Source: Marisa cornuarietis (lineage: Eukaryota; Mollusca; Gastropoda; Architaenioglossa; Ampullariidae). Taken from it: 64,000 nucleotides of DNA. Numbering within the stretch: position 1 is the stretch's first letter; every line of letters begins with the position of its first letter. The stretch covers positions 2,035,001 through 2,099,000 of the forward strand of contig SMMW01000568.1 in the NCBI GenBank assembly GCA_004794655.1. Reading direction: 5' to 3'. Below the pieces are notes generated by a model that was given only the letters and a program-made list of their open reading frames with translations, was not told the DNA's origin and ran no database searches. The position numbers and the translations under genes are program-made. Positions 11,070 through 25,300 of the stretch are shown here, piece after piece.

Positions 11070-12040
11070 TTCTGGCCCCTCTTCTTCTTCTTCCTCCTCC
11101 TCGACCACCACCACATTCAGCAAAGAGATTGTAACTACCAATAGTTCCTAAAGAATATCAGGTCATGCGACTTGTAGACGAGGTCAAAAACTCAAACCAC
11201 GCAGTAAAATTTAATAAGCCTAGGAAATGCCCCAAACTAGCAAAATCTATTACAAACGAATATGAGTTTATAGAAATGGTCATAAAAAAGCCCAACAAAA
11301 ATCAAGAGTACAAGCTTTAAAATGCTGATAACAGCTGGTAGGACTGGTAAGAGGCAGAAGTGATAATTGATATTGTCTAGATAAGATAGCCTATAATTCA
11401 AAAGAAAGCCTGCACACGCTGCGCAACAAGAGAGTATTATAATCGGCACGAAAAGTACAATTCTTGTGGTTCGAACGTCCGTACGTGGTCACGTGCTGGT
11501 CTGCCTTTTCGCGAGAAATCAGCATAGTTAATGAAAGACAAGAAATATTTCATTTTGACATAGAATCATACAATTTTTACAAGTGTCAGGATAGCCACAC
11601 GTCTTATGTATTATTTACTGACTTTTTGAAGGTTTGAGTATGGTGACGGAGGTTACTTTTCCCGGCTACTTGTTTCTCTTTCGGGTTGAAACTGCTTTCT
11701 AGATTATCACCACGGACTGTGATTATCACGTATATACCATGAACGTTGATCTACGTTCATGGATATACGCTACTCGAGGCGAGGATTTCGACGTAGCTGT
11801 GCATATTTACTGGTGAAGCAGACACTCGAAAGAGCCACGACCCCAGCAGCTCGATCGGCCCTTCAGTTTCGGGTGAGCTGTCTTCCCGCTGCGACACTCT
11901 CTGCTCCCACTTTCACAAAGACTCTCGCGATTCCCTACGGCCACCGTTACACTAAAGCATATCTAAACGTGACACAACGGAGCACGGAACCTCAGCTGTG
12001 AACACTGAACAACAAAAGACATGGAGACTGTTTGTCCTCC
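11070..12040. other. No gene recognised
   Basis: Intergenic DNA between the FABP 1 3' end and the TIR element at 12045. A TCTTCTTCTTCC tract lies near 11079-11100. Short frames show no domain. A near-palindrome GAACGTTGATCTACGTTC lies at 11741-11758. Confidence 0.4.
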
Positions 12041-12044
12041 CGGG

Positions 12045-12556
12045 GCCGTAGTTATGAAGCGAAAGTAAGCTGTTTCCCAGGGCAAAATGGGGAACCCAAG
12101 GAAGTGTTTTATTTCCGGAGTTATAAAACGATGTCCAAACCTCCCTGGACACTACTTCATGTTTCTTTACCCCAAGGATTCAAGAGTAAACACCTACGAG
12201 GTATGGATACCGCTTTTAAACTTTGGAAACAAGACGCATGTCCTTGAAGTTTTCATGCTGCCACAGTCAGTCAGTCAGTCAGACGATCGTCCCTTGCCTG
12301 GCACCTGCCGTTAGGCGGAGCACATGTATAGACGCGGCAGCTGACAGGGCCCGCCATTCTTGCCTATTGTGGGCGATACTCAACAGGACGACCACGTACT
12401 CTAGTCTTTCTCTGGCCACCGCGGCGTCGACTACCCTCCAATGTGCCTTGAAGGATAGTCTTCGACAGGGTGTCGTGCCGGGTCACATGAGCAGAGACCA
12501 GCTTACGTCGCTTGACTGTTGAAGGTAGTTCTTCTCCCTCGCTTCATAACTACGGC
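12045..12556. mobile_element. 512-bp element with 18-bp perfect inverted ends
   Basis: GCCGTAGTTATGAAGCGA at 12045-12062 is repeated exactly, in inverse, as TCGCTTCATAACTACGGC at 12539-12556. No clear target duplication was found. The interior holds an RTE-type LINE fragment and a (CAGT)n run at about 12265-12280. Either it is a non-autonomous DNA element that received a LINE piece, or a larger inverted-repeat structure. Confidence 0.6.
12235..12525 (-). mobile_element. RTE-type LINE C-terminal remnant
   Basis: On the minus strand, with frame changes, it reads GHVTRHDTLSKTILQGTLEG and then SRRRGQREK, the C-terminal block GHvaRHdtLSKTiLQGTLEGgRRRGRQ of RTE-like LINEs. It lies wholly inside the 12045-12556 inverted-repeat element. 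No catalytic domain remains. Confidence 0.65.
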
Positions 12557-13146
12557 TACAGAAGGGTTACGACTTCATTTGCATATCACGTGATACACAG
12601 AGTGAAACCACGGACGTGTGTATTCGTGGTGAAACAGCTCACTATAAGCACTTGCCCTGTAGAGAGTAGCAGGAAGTTTTGTTGTTGAGCTGTCTAAAAA
12701 TGCCTTGAAATTTATTTTACAGCAGCAGGAACGTTGGGCTCATTCATTTACTTTCCAAATAATGATAAAATATATATCATGCACTGGTCTGTAAAGTGAA
12801 GAAAGAAAAGAAATGCATATCACTCTTTTATTTTGTGTTTTGGGAAACATCAATTCAGAAGAAAAGTATGTTTCATATATATTAAGCAGTTGGAGGGAGT
12901 AAAAGAAACACCAACATGAGGCAATTAAAAAAAAAAAGGTGTGCTGTACAACTGTTGAGAATATCACTTATACTTGACTAATCAACATAAAATGTTGCAG
13001 TCGAGTGCGGAAGAGTTGTTGGGGACCAGTCCGTTGTGAGTATAATGGTGGTTAAGCACTTCCAGCAGAATAGAATGCCTATTCTAAAATTGAATTTAAG
13101 TCCACACCATTATGTCCTGAGAAAAAAAAAGATCTAATAGGGGTTG

Positions 13147-13262
13147 GGGGAACTGGTGTTTTACGCTTGTCTAGCAACTAAGGCTTATCCCAGCAAAGCA
13201 GCCAGCCCTGTAAACAGGTGCCACATGGAAAAAAAAGTGTTTGAGATGAGATCTGAACCCAG
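13147..13262 (-). mobile_element. SINE family A, partial copy
   Basis: GGTGTTTTACGC, CAACTAAGGCTTATCCCAGC and CCAGCCCTGTAAACAGGTGC match the body of the SINE at 60281. The tRNA-like head is lost after GAGATCTGAACCC. It lies just beyond the Staufen polyadenylation signal. Confidence 0.6.
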
Positions 13263-13344
13263 AGAATGAACGAGATTTATGGCAAATGCTCATAGCATAT
13301 TAAAATGGAGTTAAAACTATTCATCAAGCTCTTTTAAAAATGGC

Positions 13345-16300
13345 TTTATTTCCAAGACATTTTGTTAACTCTACAAAATATTTATCAGCATGTGGACATT
13401 GATAACACATGTGCCCTCAAATCAATTCACATCTCACAGAAGCTGAACCACTTTACGACTGGAACAAGACATGTACAAGAATGCTTCACTCATGGTTGCA
13501 ACTGTTTTATACACCATCAGGAGTAGTCTCTGACCTAGCACAGTAAATGGATGGAAAATGAAGAAGCTCTGGACTAGAAATCATGAATGCCCTTGTCATC
13601 GTTCTTACCATTTGCACAGGAGTTTATCTTCGTTATAACATCAAAATGTTGGAAGTTTACAAATGTTGTTTAAATACGAATATGAAAAAATAATCTGACA
13701 TCATTCCCCTTCCTGGAACTATTTTATTGCACTTTTCAGACACATTTTTGTTCACACCTTTGAAATCAACATAATACAAAATTTAACAAAAGAAGATAGA
13801 CCACTGCCATTTTTTATATGTTCGTTTTCAACTCCATTTAAAGTAAAAGGCTACACATTTCACATTATTAAGGATTTAAAGTAGATTTTAGACCAACTTT
13901 GCTTTTGTTGCCCTAACTTTTAAATGAGTCAAAGCAGACCTTTAGGGATCCTAGCTGTGTGTTTATATTAAAAGAACACCTAATTCTGTAGCCTTATTTC
14001 AACGTGAAAAGGCCATGTTACTAATGCACCATTAATCTCCCATTGTCTATCTCAGTTGATGACAATAAAGAGTGGTACCTTTGCTGAATCTGCAGTCACA
14101 CAACTATCCTTCAATCTATGAATGCAGCTTGACATGAAATGACACTGATTATTACCTAAGAGATTTCTACAAGTACACCACAAGAAGACAGGCAATGTAG
14201 GGCACATGGGAAGACTAAAATGTCTACACAAGTGATAGAATCAAAACAAACATGATTGTAAAATGTCTTTTTAATCGTAAATTTAAATAATGCCAAACTG
14301 AACAGCTTCCTTTTTTTCTCATTAATGCTGACTTGCATCTACATCTACCAGCTGAAACTCATTTGGCAAAATGTCTTTTCGATCACACACACACACATGG
14401 CACATTGTCGTCTGCATTTTCTTTGTTCCACCAGATGTTAAATCTCAAAGCCATCTTCATTTAATTAAAACGTCTGAAACTAGCAGGTGTCAGTGTGCAC
14501 TCTTTGCAGCCTTTGAAAAAAAAAATCTTTGCCAAACAGAGCTTTCAATTGTCAGTGATTTTTCAATGTCCACCAGGCATCACTGCCTGTTGTCGCTGCC
14601 GGATACATCACACAGCTATCTTGTGGTGGTCTAGATGACAATGTATGCATCAATAATCTATGTATGTCTTAAAATCTACTGCATTCATAAAGTCTATAAA
14701 TTCATAAGTTTTTTAAACGTTTACTTTCATCAGAATTTCAGACCTTGGACCAAAAGTTTTCTCTTGAACTGTTAATCTTCACAACAGATTTTTTCTTTGC
14801 CAATATGCAGATGCTATCACCCCCCTTCCCAAAAGAAAAACGAAACAAACCAGACAAACAAAAAAATAAAAACTTCAGATGAAGCAGATAATGATCAAGT
14901 TGACTCTTCTAAGCCACAACAACAATAAAGCCCAACTTGAAAATGACAAGCCAAACATGCTAAAAGAAGACAAAAATTTTCTTTTTCCCCGGAGTATTAA
15001 CAGTAAACAGTTCCCAGAGTCCTTAAGTCACATGCAAGGTTATTGAAATATATTGATAATCTGACCTCAAAAGAACTCAATACACAAAGCAGCCTTCTTA
15101 AGCGGCTACAATGCCGTAAGCTGATCAATAGTTCCATGTATATCAAGTGACTCTACATGCAGCAGAGATTACTGGATACAACCTTTCACTAACCTACTGT
15201 GCAGCCATGAATTGTCATCTCTGATTCTGCTGCCTCCCCCCCTCCCTCACTAGCACATCATTTTATGCCGACCTAAATCTAGAAACAGAGTTTTGAATTT
15301 GTCTAATGTGGGTTATTCCTAAATATGTATAAACAAAATGTACATGTGTTCATGCTTGCCACCTTACAGCAAAGGCAAAAGCTCGTGGACATAGCACAAG
15401 ACAAGCACAGCACAACAGTCTCTTATATGTGTCCAAAACAGCATTTTGTGTGTTTTTTTTTGTTTTTACTTTTTCTTGTGGTATCACAAACAACTTGGGA
15501 CAACCTCTGGGCAGTTAAAAGGCCCTAAATAAAAATATAAGAGATAAGTGCACTGAACTCTCAGTCTGAGTTCCCAGCACACTTCACACTGAAGAAGTAT
15601 AAACATATAAATAATAATCATCTCTAGCATGCAATCTTAAGCTCAAAGATCTCTGTAAAACACATTGAAACATTGGCATCCCAAAATGCTTTGTTCTCGT
15701 GTGCTTGCGAATGTGTTCTAAGGGTCCTGGCAATGGAGCTCTCTGAAGTTCCATGGTTTTGTTCTGTGCTCAGCAGAAATCTAAGGAGATAGAGCCTCAG
15801 AGGACAATCAAGGTGAATAAAATCAGTCTAGGAAGGAACTGGCATGATCACTTCATAATACTACCTTTCCAAGAATGCAAAAGGGCTTTAGAATGACATA
15901 AGTCTGCCATAAGTTAAGCATGACTTCAGAGAGACCATGGCTGGCTCACAATACCTTGAATGCTGGTTACCAGAAAGTATCAACATCTGCCACCAATGGC
16001 TGAACTGACAAATGAATGCTAAAACGTTTTTCTTCCACCTACCAAACTCTTCATCTCAGCTCCAAGCATTAGCTAAAGCTACTAACAACTTTTGCATGCA
16101 AAGTCACAATTATTTTAAATAGTTTAAATCAAAAGTGTGCATCAACCAACATAAAACAAAACCAAAAAAAAAAAAAAAAAAATTAAGAAGGATGTTCACA
16201 TCTAAACACCATTGAAAAATGTTGGGCGTTTACATCTGATCACCCAGGTGTTCAGATCTGAATGCCGAGACCTGATCAGTGTTCAATCTGACCACCAGCA

Positions 16301-16389
16301 ATGTGTCTTCCATGGACGAAGGGAGGAAGTGAAAAGTCAGAGCAGGCCACTGCCACCATTCATCCATTAGTGACACCACAACAAGGTGT
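13345..16389 (-). other. Staufen 3' UTR (about 3 kb)
   Basis: The region downstream of the Staufen stop (16390) is AT-rich with no further exon or strong acceptor. TTTATT at 13345-13350 is AATAAA on the minus strand and is the first signal directly followed by recognised repeats. A UTR of about 3 kb is in keeping with the long UTRs of RNA-localisation genes. The exact end is inferred. An A-rich run lies at 16164-16182. Confidence 0.45.
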
Positions 16390-19300
16390 TCACAGTTTGT
16401 CTCCAGCACTTGTAAGTCGATGGGGCAGGGACGTGGAAATGGATGCAGGTTCTGTTTTAATCCCTGGTCTGCCACAGAAAGAGACAAAGCAACAGGGTAA
16501 AAAAAAAAGAAAAGAAAAAAAATCTTAAAAATCAAAAGAGTAAGAACACTTTTAAATTCTAAGCCTTTCAAGTTTGTCTGCATGCACTTTCTCACACACA
16601 AACATTCTTTTCTTTCCCATATATATTGCATCACAAATGAAGTGGTGCGTTGGTACTTGGCCACAATTCATTCTGGAAGGTTGATCAAGTGCCACACCCA
16701 TTTCTACCCATAAAATATAGTGTAAATGTACTTGATCGGTCAGGCACCCACCAATAGCTAACTTGTATTGTTTATAGCATCGTATAGTATGGCAAAAGAT
16801 GTCAAAAAAGTTGATTTTGTTTCTGGCTATCTGTTTTATCATTTATCCATACCATTAATAACTTCTCCTTCTCTTTCATTAGTTGAGACCATAGCTATAT
16901 TTCTGTTTTTATTCCTTTGGCTAGAACAATTGCTTTAATGGCCTCTATGTTTCAGTACTGCTGATATTGTTGCCTTTACCATGTCACATGTATGGCTAAT
17001 TCAGACAAACACATGCCATCCTCATACTCAGCTATAAGCTCTTTATTTTTTAATTCATTTGTGTCATGTAAATGGGAAAAACTGCAAAATCAGTTCTAAT
17101 TGTCTCAACTTGACTTTACGAAAACATGTTTTTATATTGACACTTCTGTTTGCCAATAAAATATTTGTAAATCAAAACTAGAAAGTTTCTTGATGACTGC
17201 ATGCTATATGCATGTGTATATGATGTTTGGCAGAAAAGTAATGAGACTGATTTTTTGTTTACCAAAGTTTTTATATTTTTCAAACATCAATGTTATCCCC
17301 TTCAAAATGGTTCCCTTGGGCAGCTACACACCAATGGAGACGTTGTTCCCACTTTTGGTAGCAGCACTGGAAGTCTTCAACCGGTATGGTCTTCAGCATG
17401 TCCGTTACACTCTTTTGGATGTTTTCTAAAGTTCCGAAACGGCGTCCTTTGAGGACATTTTTCAATTTAGGAGAAAGGAAAAAGTCACAGGGGCTGAGGT
17501 CAGGTGAATAGGGGGGCTGGGGAACCACAGGAATGCCTTTTGATGTCAAAAACTCCGTGATGGAGAGGGCAGTGTGACATGGGGCGTTGTCATGATGGAG
17601 CATCCATTTGTCTGCAATGTCTGGTCTCACGTGAATGACCCTTTTTCTGAGACCTTTGGCATGTGCAAATGTACAGTAAAAATTTGACGAACGGTAAATC
17701 TGTTCAAATTTAATTGTTCTTTCAATATTCTTAATGTCAAACGACTGTCTGATCTCACAAGAGTGTTCACATGTTCAATGTTTTCATTGGTTTTCAAAGT
17801 TAAAGACCTCCCTGAACGGTGTTCATCTTTAACGTGTTCTCTGCCTTTCAAAAATGATTTGTGCCAGCGAAAAACTTGAGCTCCGGATAAAGAATGTTCC
17901 CCATAGGCCTGTTTTAACTTTTCAAATGTCACACTTGCTGGTTCTCCAAGCTTAACACAAAATGTAATGGCACAACGTTGCTCCAAGTGGCGCTGGTCCA
18001 TTTTGCGTGACGCACAACCACAACACAACATCACTAACAGCAGTAACAACAATCACGTAGTTAACGGAAGGAGCTGAAACTCGCACTGAGCTATGGGAGG
18101 GGACTGATACAAGTGCAAGCGAATTGGCAACAGTGCAGCGTTACTAGATCGCTTACAGTGTTGTTAGTCTCATTACTTTTCTGCCACACCTCGTACATGC
18201 ACATTAGAAAAAACATGAGGTTGTGAACATGGCACCAGGACGGATCTTTACTGCTTGAAATCAATGCTCAAAGTGACACTTTCCCCTTCGTTTCACATTG
18301 AAGTGTTAGGGGGGTAAATGTGGGGTCTCATACAGGTTTTGGCACAATGCTTGAGTGCTGAGCAAGTGGCCAAATACTGTTCATCTTCACAACAGATTCA
18401 CGGACCAAAATGTTTGAGTACAGAGTGGTTTGAGTGCTGAGGTACCACAGTATGTGCCATTTATGGTAATACATTTTTAGTCACAGTAAAGAGTAATGTG
18501 CATATTTCTAGCATCTGACCTCAGATAAACATGCTACGTAAAATGATAAGTTTTGCTGACTCCCACAGACTAAATGCAGAAAGATTTACCTACACAACTG
18601 AGATAAGATTTGACAAACTTCTCTACATAAAATTGGCCATAAATTTCAGACCATTAATGAGGCCTTAAATCACATTTATGTATGGTAAAGAGATACATTC
18701 CTATAACCCTGAGCTTCATACCAATTATCTGTTTGATCTCCTTGTCTGTGCTTATAAATTACCATAAAATCAACTTTTTCAAACACATTAACACATATAT
18801 AAATATATCAGTATACCACACAAACATAACACCGCCCAAAAATATGCAAGCAAGATGAAGATTTCCAGTATTCGACAAACGCAATGCAAGCAAGAGTAAC
18901 TTACACATCTCCACTGCCCTGCAAAGCTTCACTGTTGAGAGTAACAGAGGCATTTAAGAGAGTGTGAATTGCTGCTAGAGCTGCGGCATCTCTGGAGGCC
19001 TCCACAGTGGGCCCTGTCCCATGATGCCTTTGGGGAGGGGCAGTTGACAGTGTGACGCAAGTTAGGTGTTCAGAATTATTATTCTGCAATGATGTCAAAG
19101 TAGTTCTTTTTAAACTGAATGTTTTTAAATTGTGCATGATTTTGTCAAAACTAAAGTGGTTTCAGTTATCTTTATGATTTTTAGGGCACAGAATCTGGTT
19201 AAAAAATATCAACAGTTAATAAAATTTGTGCAACTGTCACAATGTACCAGAAATAAAAAATTATTAGTTAAATGATATTGTACACATTATTCTTTACAAC

Positions 19301-22300
19301 GATGTGGGTAAAAAAGTAAAAAAAGTAAAAAAACAAAAGTTGTAGATACATGAAATAGTTTTTTATCCAGCCCTTTCTGGCTATATATCCTGTTCACTGT
19401 GCAATATAATACACTGTGTTCATGTCCATTTCACCTCCATATATTTGTGCATGCATATCAAAACAGCTTGTCAAAGTGAGACAGCTCAAACCTTGGAGAA
19501 CTCATCAAATTTGATAGATATGCCCAGGCGGGAAGCTATCTCATTCAGCTGTTGTTCTGCTCGAGGACCTGAACCAGCCAGGACCGATGTCTTGCTCTCC
19601 GCCTGACCTGACAGCATGTCATTATCCATATTATCCACGATGCATGGATGCATGTATGTGCACATATAAATATCCGTTTCTGAATGGGCCAATCATTTAT
19701 AAGCCTCGTAACCAATGACAAGAGTAAGATTCTTGCAGAACAGCATAATTACAAATAAGGTCAAGAAAATGCAAAATAAAAATGACGCCTAATTCAGCCT
19801 GACTTTCGTACCTGTTTTTGCTGCCAAAACAAAACCAAAAATATTTTTAAAAAACTCCATAAAACACCAACTGAAAACAATGAATAATACACGTATGAAC
19901 ATACGTACCAGTCAACTTTAATTGTCCCAATAAGGCTATTTAATTAACCAATTAAAAGTGTGAGCCTGCAAGCAGTCACATTTCAGTGTTAATCTATTAA
20001 AAAAGAAACACATTTTTTAAAGAATTTATTACAGTCTGTTAAGAAACAGATTTTAAATCAGGTTTTTACTTATTGGACATGACAGAACACTTGTTCATAT
20101 TTATGCAAGTCAAGATGGTAGGAGTCTACCTGGGAAGGAGAGGGCAGGTGAAGAAGCTGAGACAAGGCCTGAAATCTGGTTTATGCGCAGCAACCCAGGC
20201 GCCATCTGACATATGCTGGTGCCTGTTGTCTCGACTGAAAGACATGCACAGTGTTTGCAAAGCACTTCAGGTCTTACCTACCTTTAGATAGGGACAAAAT
20301 CCATATTTGTGCTATCACAAAAGTAGGCCTGCTGTTATAGCATTATCCTGTTAATATGTACTTAAAAGCATTCACATTTGCTGCAGCCTTCATTAACACC
20401 AGAAATTAATTTTGAGATCAAATGACTTGTGAGTACTTTTCTCAAAAATTAAATTTAGAAAACAAAATTTCTTCTGACAAACTCTACTAATCATTTAGAA
20501 ACGTTGAGCTTACTTTCGTGTCTGAGTCAAGTTAACCTTTAATAATACAATCTAGTTTCAAGGCAATGTAAGCATAAATGGTGGGTGTGCAATGGTTAAC
20601 TCAGCACTATGGAAGTGAATGGGCTGCATTACTGATTGTAACAGAGCTAAGACACATATTTCAGCTTACCTCCATTACCATATGGTTTACTGCCGTCTAC
20701 GAATGTCACTTTCTTGTCAGATGAACCAGGCTGTAAATAAGAATAAAATTTTAAAGATAAATTTCCTTTGAGACCTTTGAAATAAAATAATCAAAGGAAA
20801 TAGATGATCACATTTGCTCTTCAGCCGTAAGAATCTTCTCCTTTTGGCCACTAGTCACCTTGCTAGGTCTGAAGCACTTACAGCCTGAGGAATAATGTTC
20901 CTTCAACTGTCGAGGTATGAATGAAATTCTGTATGTCAATGTATCTTCTTACATATAAAAAGCAGAGTGACACAAGGGTGTGTGTGTGTGTGTGTGCTAA
21001 GCAGTCCATTCCATTTATCTGAACTTAACTACATACTGCAGGGTTACTTGTGTATTTTCAATTGACATAAGGTTTGTTACATGTGGCTCCAAATTTAAAA
21101 AGTCTAGTATGCAAATTCTGAGAACATGAGCAAGCATGAGAGAGGTATACAGCAGCGAGGAGTACTGCAATTGTTTGTCTCCCTTTCACACAAATGATTT
21201 GTTTAGAAATGTATGGATCCTGGCTGGCTCTATTGGTATCCATAAAGCGACATTGTCTTAGCATTTTAAAGCTCTGCCACTATATTTTCATAAACTGTCA
21301 ACATAGCATAGTTTTTTTTTGTTTTCTTAAGTTGCTTTAGTTCTTTGATTTTGCAACTGAGGAGCCAACTGGTTACGTTTCATGCTAGCTGATATGGTAT
21401 TAAAAGCACCAAGATTGGCATGGTGGCTTCAGCAAGTTCTGTTATAGTGTGTATGCTGGGTCTATCCTGTAGTTTAAGATCAGTAACATCATTTCTGCAA
21501 TCACTGAGCATGGAGAGCATGTCAGGATGCAGGACAATCATAGGATGCCTGTGAATATATATATATAAATGTGTGTGTGTTTGTGCATGTACAAGAGCCC
21601 AGTGGTTAGAGCAGCAGCATTTATACCCCTATTCAATACCTACCCAACAAAGCACAATTCCCTCCCGTCGACCCAGCTGACTACAGAAGGCAACTGGTGT
21701 TTTACACCGAGCCAGCAACTAAGGCTATATCATGGCAAAGCAACCAGGCCTGTAAATAGATACCACATGCAGAGAAAGAACAGTGTACCCAAGACGAGAG
21801 CTGAACCCAGGACAGTCAACCTTCACCGTATTGGTGACAGGTGCTAATTGTTGAGCCACCGAACCACCCGACTAAAGAGGGGTACCTGACTCGTTAGAAA
21901 GCGGGGAAAGGTAAGGCAGTGAGGGAGATGCGAAGGGCACCACCCTCATAAAAAAAAAGCCAGCCCGAAGACAAGTGGGGTCTCCATCTTCTCCCTACCG
22001 AACGGTCACAGGAGAACCCTTCCACTATGAGGGGGGTGGGGAAGGAAGACACCTTTTAGAAAACATGAAAACAAACCTCAGTTGACTGTGAACTTTTTAT
22101 AGCAGATTTAATGGGCTGAGGGGAAGGACGACTGAAGCCCAGCAGCTGCAGCATACTCTCAGCAGCGTTGCGCTTGGCCAGCTTTTTATTAGGTCCAGCT
22201 CCAGTTGTAACATGCTCTTCCACTTGCACCTGCACAAAACTACTGCTTTTAGCAAACCTCTTCACGTCTGCTGACATGAACAGTCCCAGGAATTTTCTGG

Positions 22301-25300
22301 GTATTTCTTGCATTTCCTACACATTTTATTTGGATCCCGCTAATTATATACGACATCAGTATTACAACAGCGCATTTTTGAAAATGTTTAGTCACAACTG
22401 ATTCAATTTATCTTGTGATTGTGTAAATTGATTTTATCTCAGGCACTCCCGCAATTTAGTGCAAAATGCGGTAAACACTGCAAAAACAAAAAATAACTGG
22501 TTACTAGAAGAGAGCATCAAGTGAAGATAAGACAAGAATAAATCACATTTTTGTTAAAATAATGGTCACATGGGGAGATCTTCTATATCTGATGTGTGTG
22601 TTTAGCTTGTGCACTCACCTGCACAACAAACTCTCGTTTGCGTGGAAGTCCTTTTTCTGCTAACAAAGTGTAAATTGGTTCTTTTTTCTTTTGTGCCTGC
22701 ATGATCTGAATGAGTCGACTGATGGGATTTATGCCTACGCCATAGCTAGGGTCTGCCTTCTGGACCTATTTTATAAATACAGAGACACAAATACAAGTGT
22801 ATAGTCATTAATGAGACTGCACAGACACACCCCACTTACTACTGCCAATAATCAGACATTAGCTGTTTCTTTTTCAAGGTTTTGTGCTGTTTTCACTTTC
22901 TGGTGAACACTTTTGGTTATTACTTGTTACTGATGAATAGTCTCATGTAGGTAATAAGTAAAACTCCACTCACGGTTATGGGAAGTTAAGCTAGATCTTT
23001 TACACTTTTTGGCATCTGCCACTTGCCATTTTTTAACCCTCACCCCTACTGAGAATTTATGTGTAAATATGTGAATGCATGTGTAGGTAAGTGTAAACAT
23101 TTCAAAAACCTTGCAAACTTCCCTCCTGAAAAGTTAGATTATTACTCAGTGATTGCATCATAAGTTTACTGATCAATCATGAACAGTTAATATGAAAAGA
23201 AAGCATACTTTAATAATATTTCTATTCTTCTTCTTGTTGTTGGGCTGTTTCAGCTTGGGTTTCAAGGTAGAAGATGGCAAGGGAGGCAATTTTCTGAGCT
23301 CATCTAGCATCATTTCCGCAGCTCGTTTCTTCGACACCTTTTTAGAATTGCCTTCAGCCTCTGTGACAAACTCTCCCACCTGACAAACTGTCACAAAGGT
23401 CTTCATGTGTGGAGGGCCTGACTCTCGCATTACCTGTAAATAAACATTTCTCCATAATGAAACCACTTCTGGCGTATGTCACTTGTTCTTCCCCAGAACA
23501 ACTTTCTGCTGTATGGTCAGTCATGTTATACAAATATACGAACAATTGTAATACACATGGTCCATGTTACAAATCATACATTTGTGCTTGTCAAAAAACA
23601 GTCCATTAAAATCATTGGCTGGAATGGTTGGTAACATGCAGAGTATGGAGTATTATGGTAGAATGTTATTTTGTGATAAGCCAACATTATAAGGTAATAC
23701 TGATTTGATATTAAGTGAATGTCAGATGGTAAACACAGAATTAAAAAAAGATGCAATGGTTCTCACCTCAAAGTTGACAGCAAGATTCCTTTTCAAAGCT
23801 ATTTCATGCACTAAGCTGATTTCAGACTTCATTGCATCTGGAAAGAAATAAAAAACAACTACAAATCCTAAACTGAATTTGACAAAGACTCTGAAGCTTC
23901 AGTATTCAAATTTTCACAAGAATTTTAAAATTTTAGCCACATCAGGAATGTTTCTTTCAAGCAAAGAGAACTGCACTAGACACAGAGACAGTTAATTTTC
24001 TTTCTGACCAGACTTCTGGTGATCATTTTCTTACTAATCACTGTGAACAGTAAGGTTGTCATAAAGTTTTGCATATGATTTTCCTCATAAAATGTTTTCG
24101 TTAGTTAGTTAATTGTTGTTTTATGCCAAGTCAGCAACTAAGGCTATTTCATGGCAAAAACAATGTACATGACTATTCAAAGGTTGATATAAAGAAATTG
24201 TACAAGTCTAGAGATTTCTCTTTTCTTAGTTTTATAAAATAACAGTTTTTAAACACATAAGTTCTATCATATCAGGTGAAACATCTGAATGGACTTTACA
24301 TATGCCAGGATTGATTTGGAAGAGTGTTTGACAAAAAGGTCAGCAAGAGTCTGTGCTGTAAAATAGTTTTGATGAATTGGAGCTAGTTTTGAACAGGAGA
24401 TGAGCAAATGTTCTATGGTTAGGGGGTCTTTACACCAAGGACAAAGTGGTTGGTTTTCTCCTGCAAGCAAAAATCGGTGAGTGATAAATGAGTGTCCAGC
24501 TTTTTGTCTATTTATAACCACTTTTTCTCATTGGTTTAGAAATTCTTGTGTTATACAGTCTGCTAGTTTTGGAAAAATAGCGTGAAGTTTGTTTTGCTTC
24601 ATGGAATCGCAATGAAACTGCCAAAGTTGTGAGATATACATTTTAACAGAAGCATACCAATCTGAGGCAAATGTTGTATGGACCACAAGTGGTCATAAAA
24701 CGTTTTCAAATTTCATTTTGTTGTGTTTACTTTCTTAGCCTTTGGACATTTATTTGTCAGTAGGTGACTGTGTGCACATTTTAAGTGATAAAGGCAAACA
24801 TAATGCATCTAAGTGTTTAATACTTTTGAACTTTGCTCTGGTTTGTTTCAAAAGGTGATTTACCAGGCAGATAGATGAACAGGTACCTAGTTTTAGGCTT
24901 GTTACTTGGTCAATTAACTGTAGGGATTTACTAACCTAGTTTTTTTTTAATATTCATTTCTGGTGCTCAGAACTTTCAGTGGCATTTTATACATTTTTTT
25001 TTTGTTAGACAAACATAAAACCAACCAACCTTCTCCATCAGCACATTCCTCTGCTTCTATTTTGACTTTGTTTTCTCTGGGCATTGGTAGGTTTTTCAGA
25101 ACAGAAAGGGCCTTTGAGGCTGCACTGTGTCGTGCAGCTTGCCGTGTGGGACCATCTCCTATAAACTCACGCAGCCCAACTTTTAGAAGGACGTAAAAAG
25201 GCCTTGGAGGACGACCGTAGTGATATCTGCAAGAACACACTGATATCAAAAGAACTGAACAGATGACTGGAGATCTTGGCCCACAGACAGTGGTGACAGA

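Noticed and set aside
12087..12314. Short frame starting MGNPRKCFISG, THAP-like at first sight
   Set aside because: The second cysteine and the C-x2-H pair are absent, and the frame runs into a (CAGT)n and LINE remnant.
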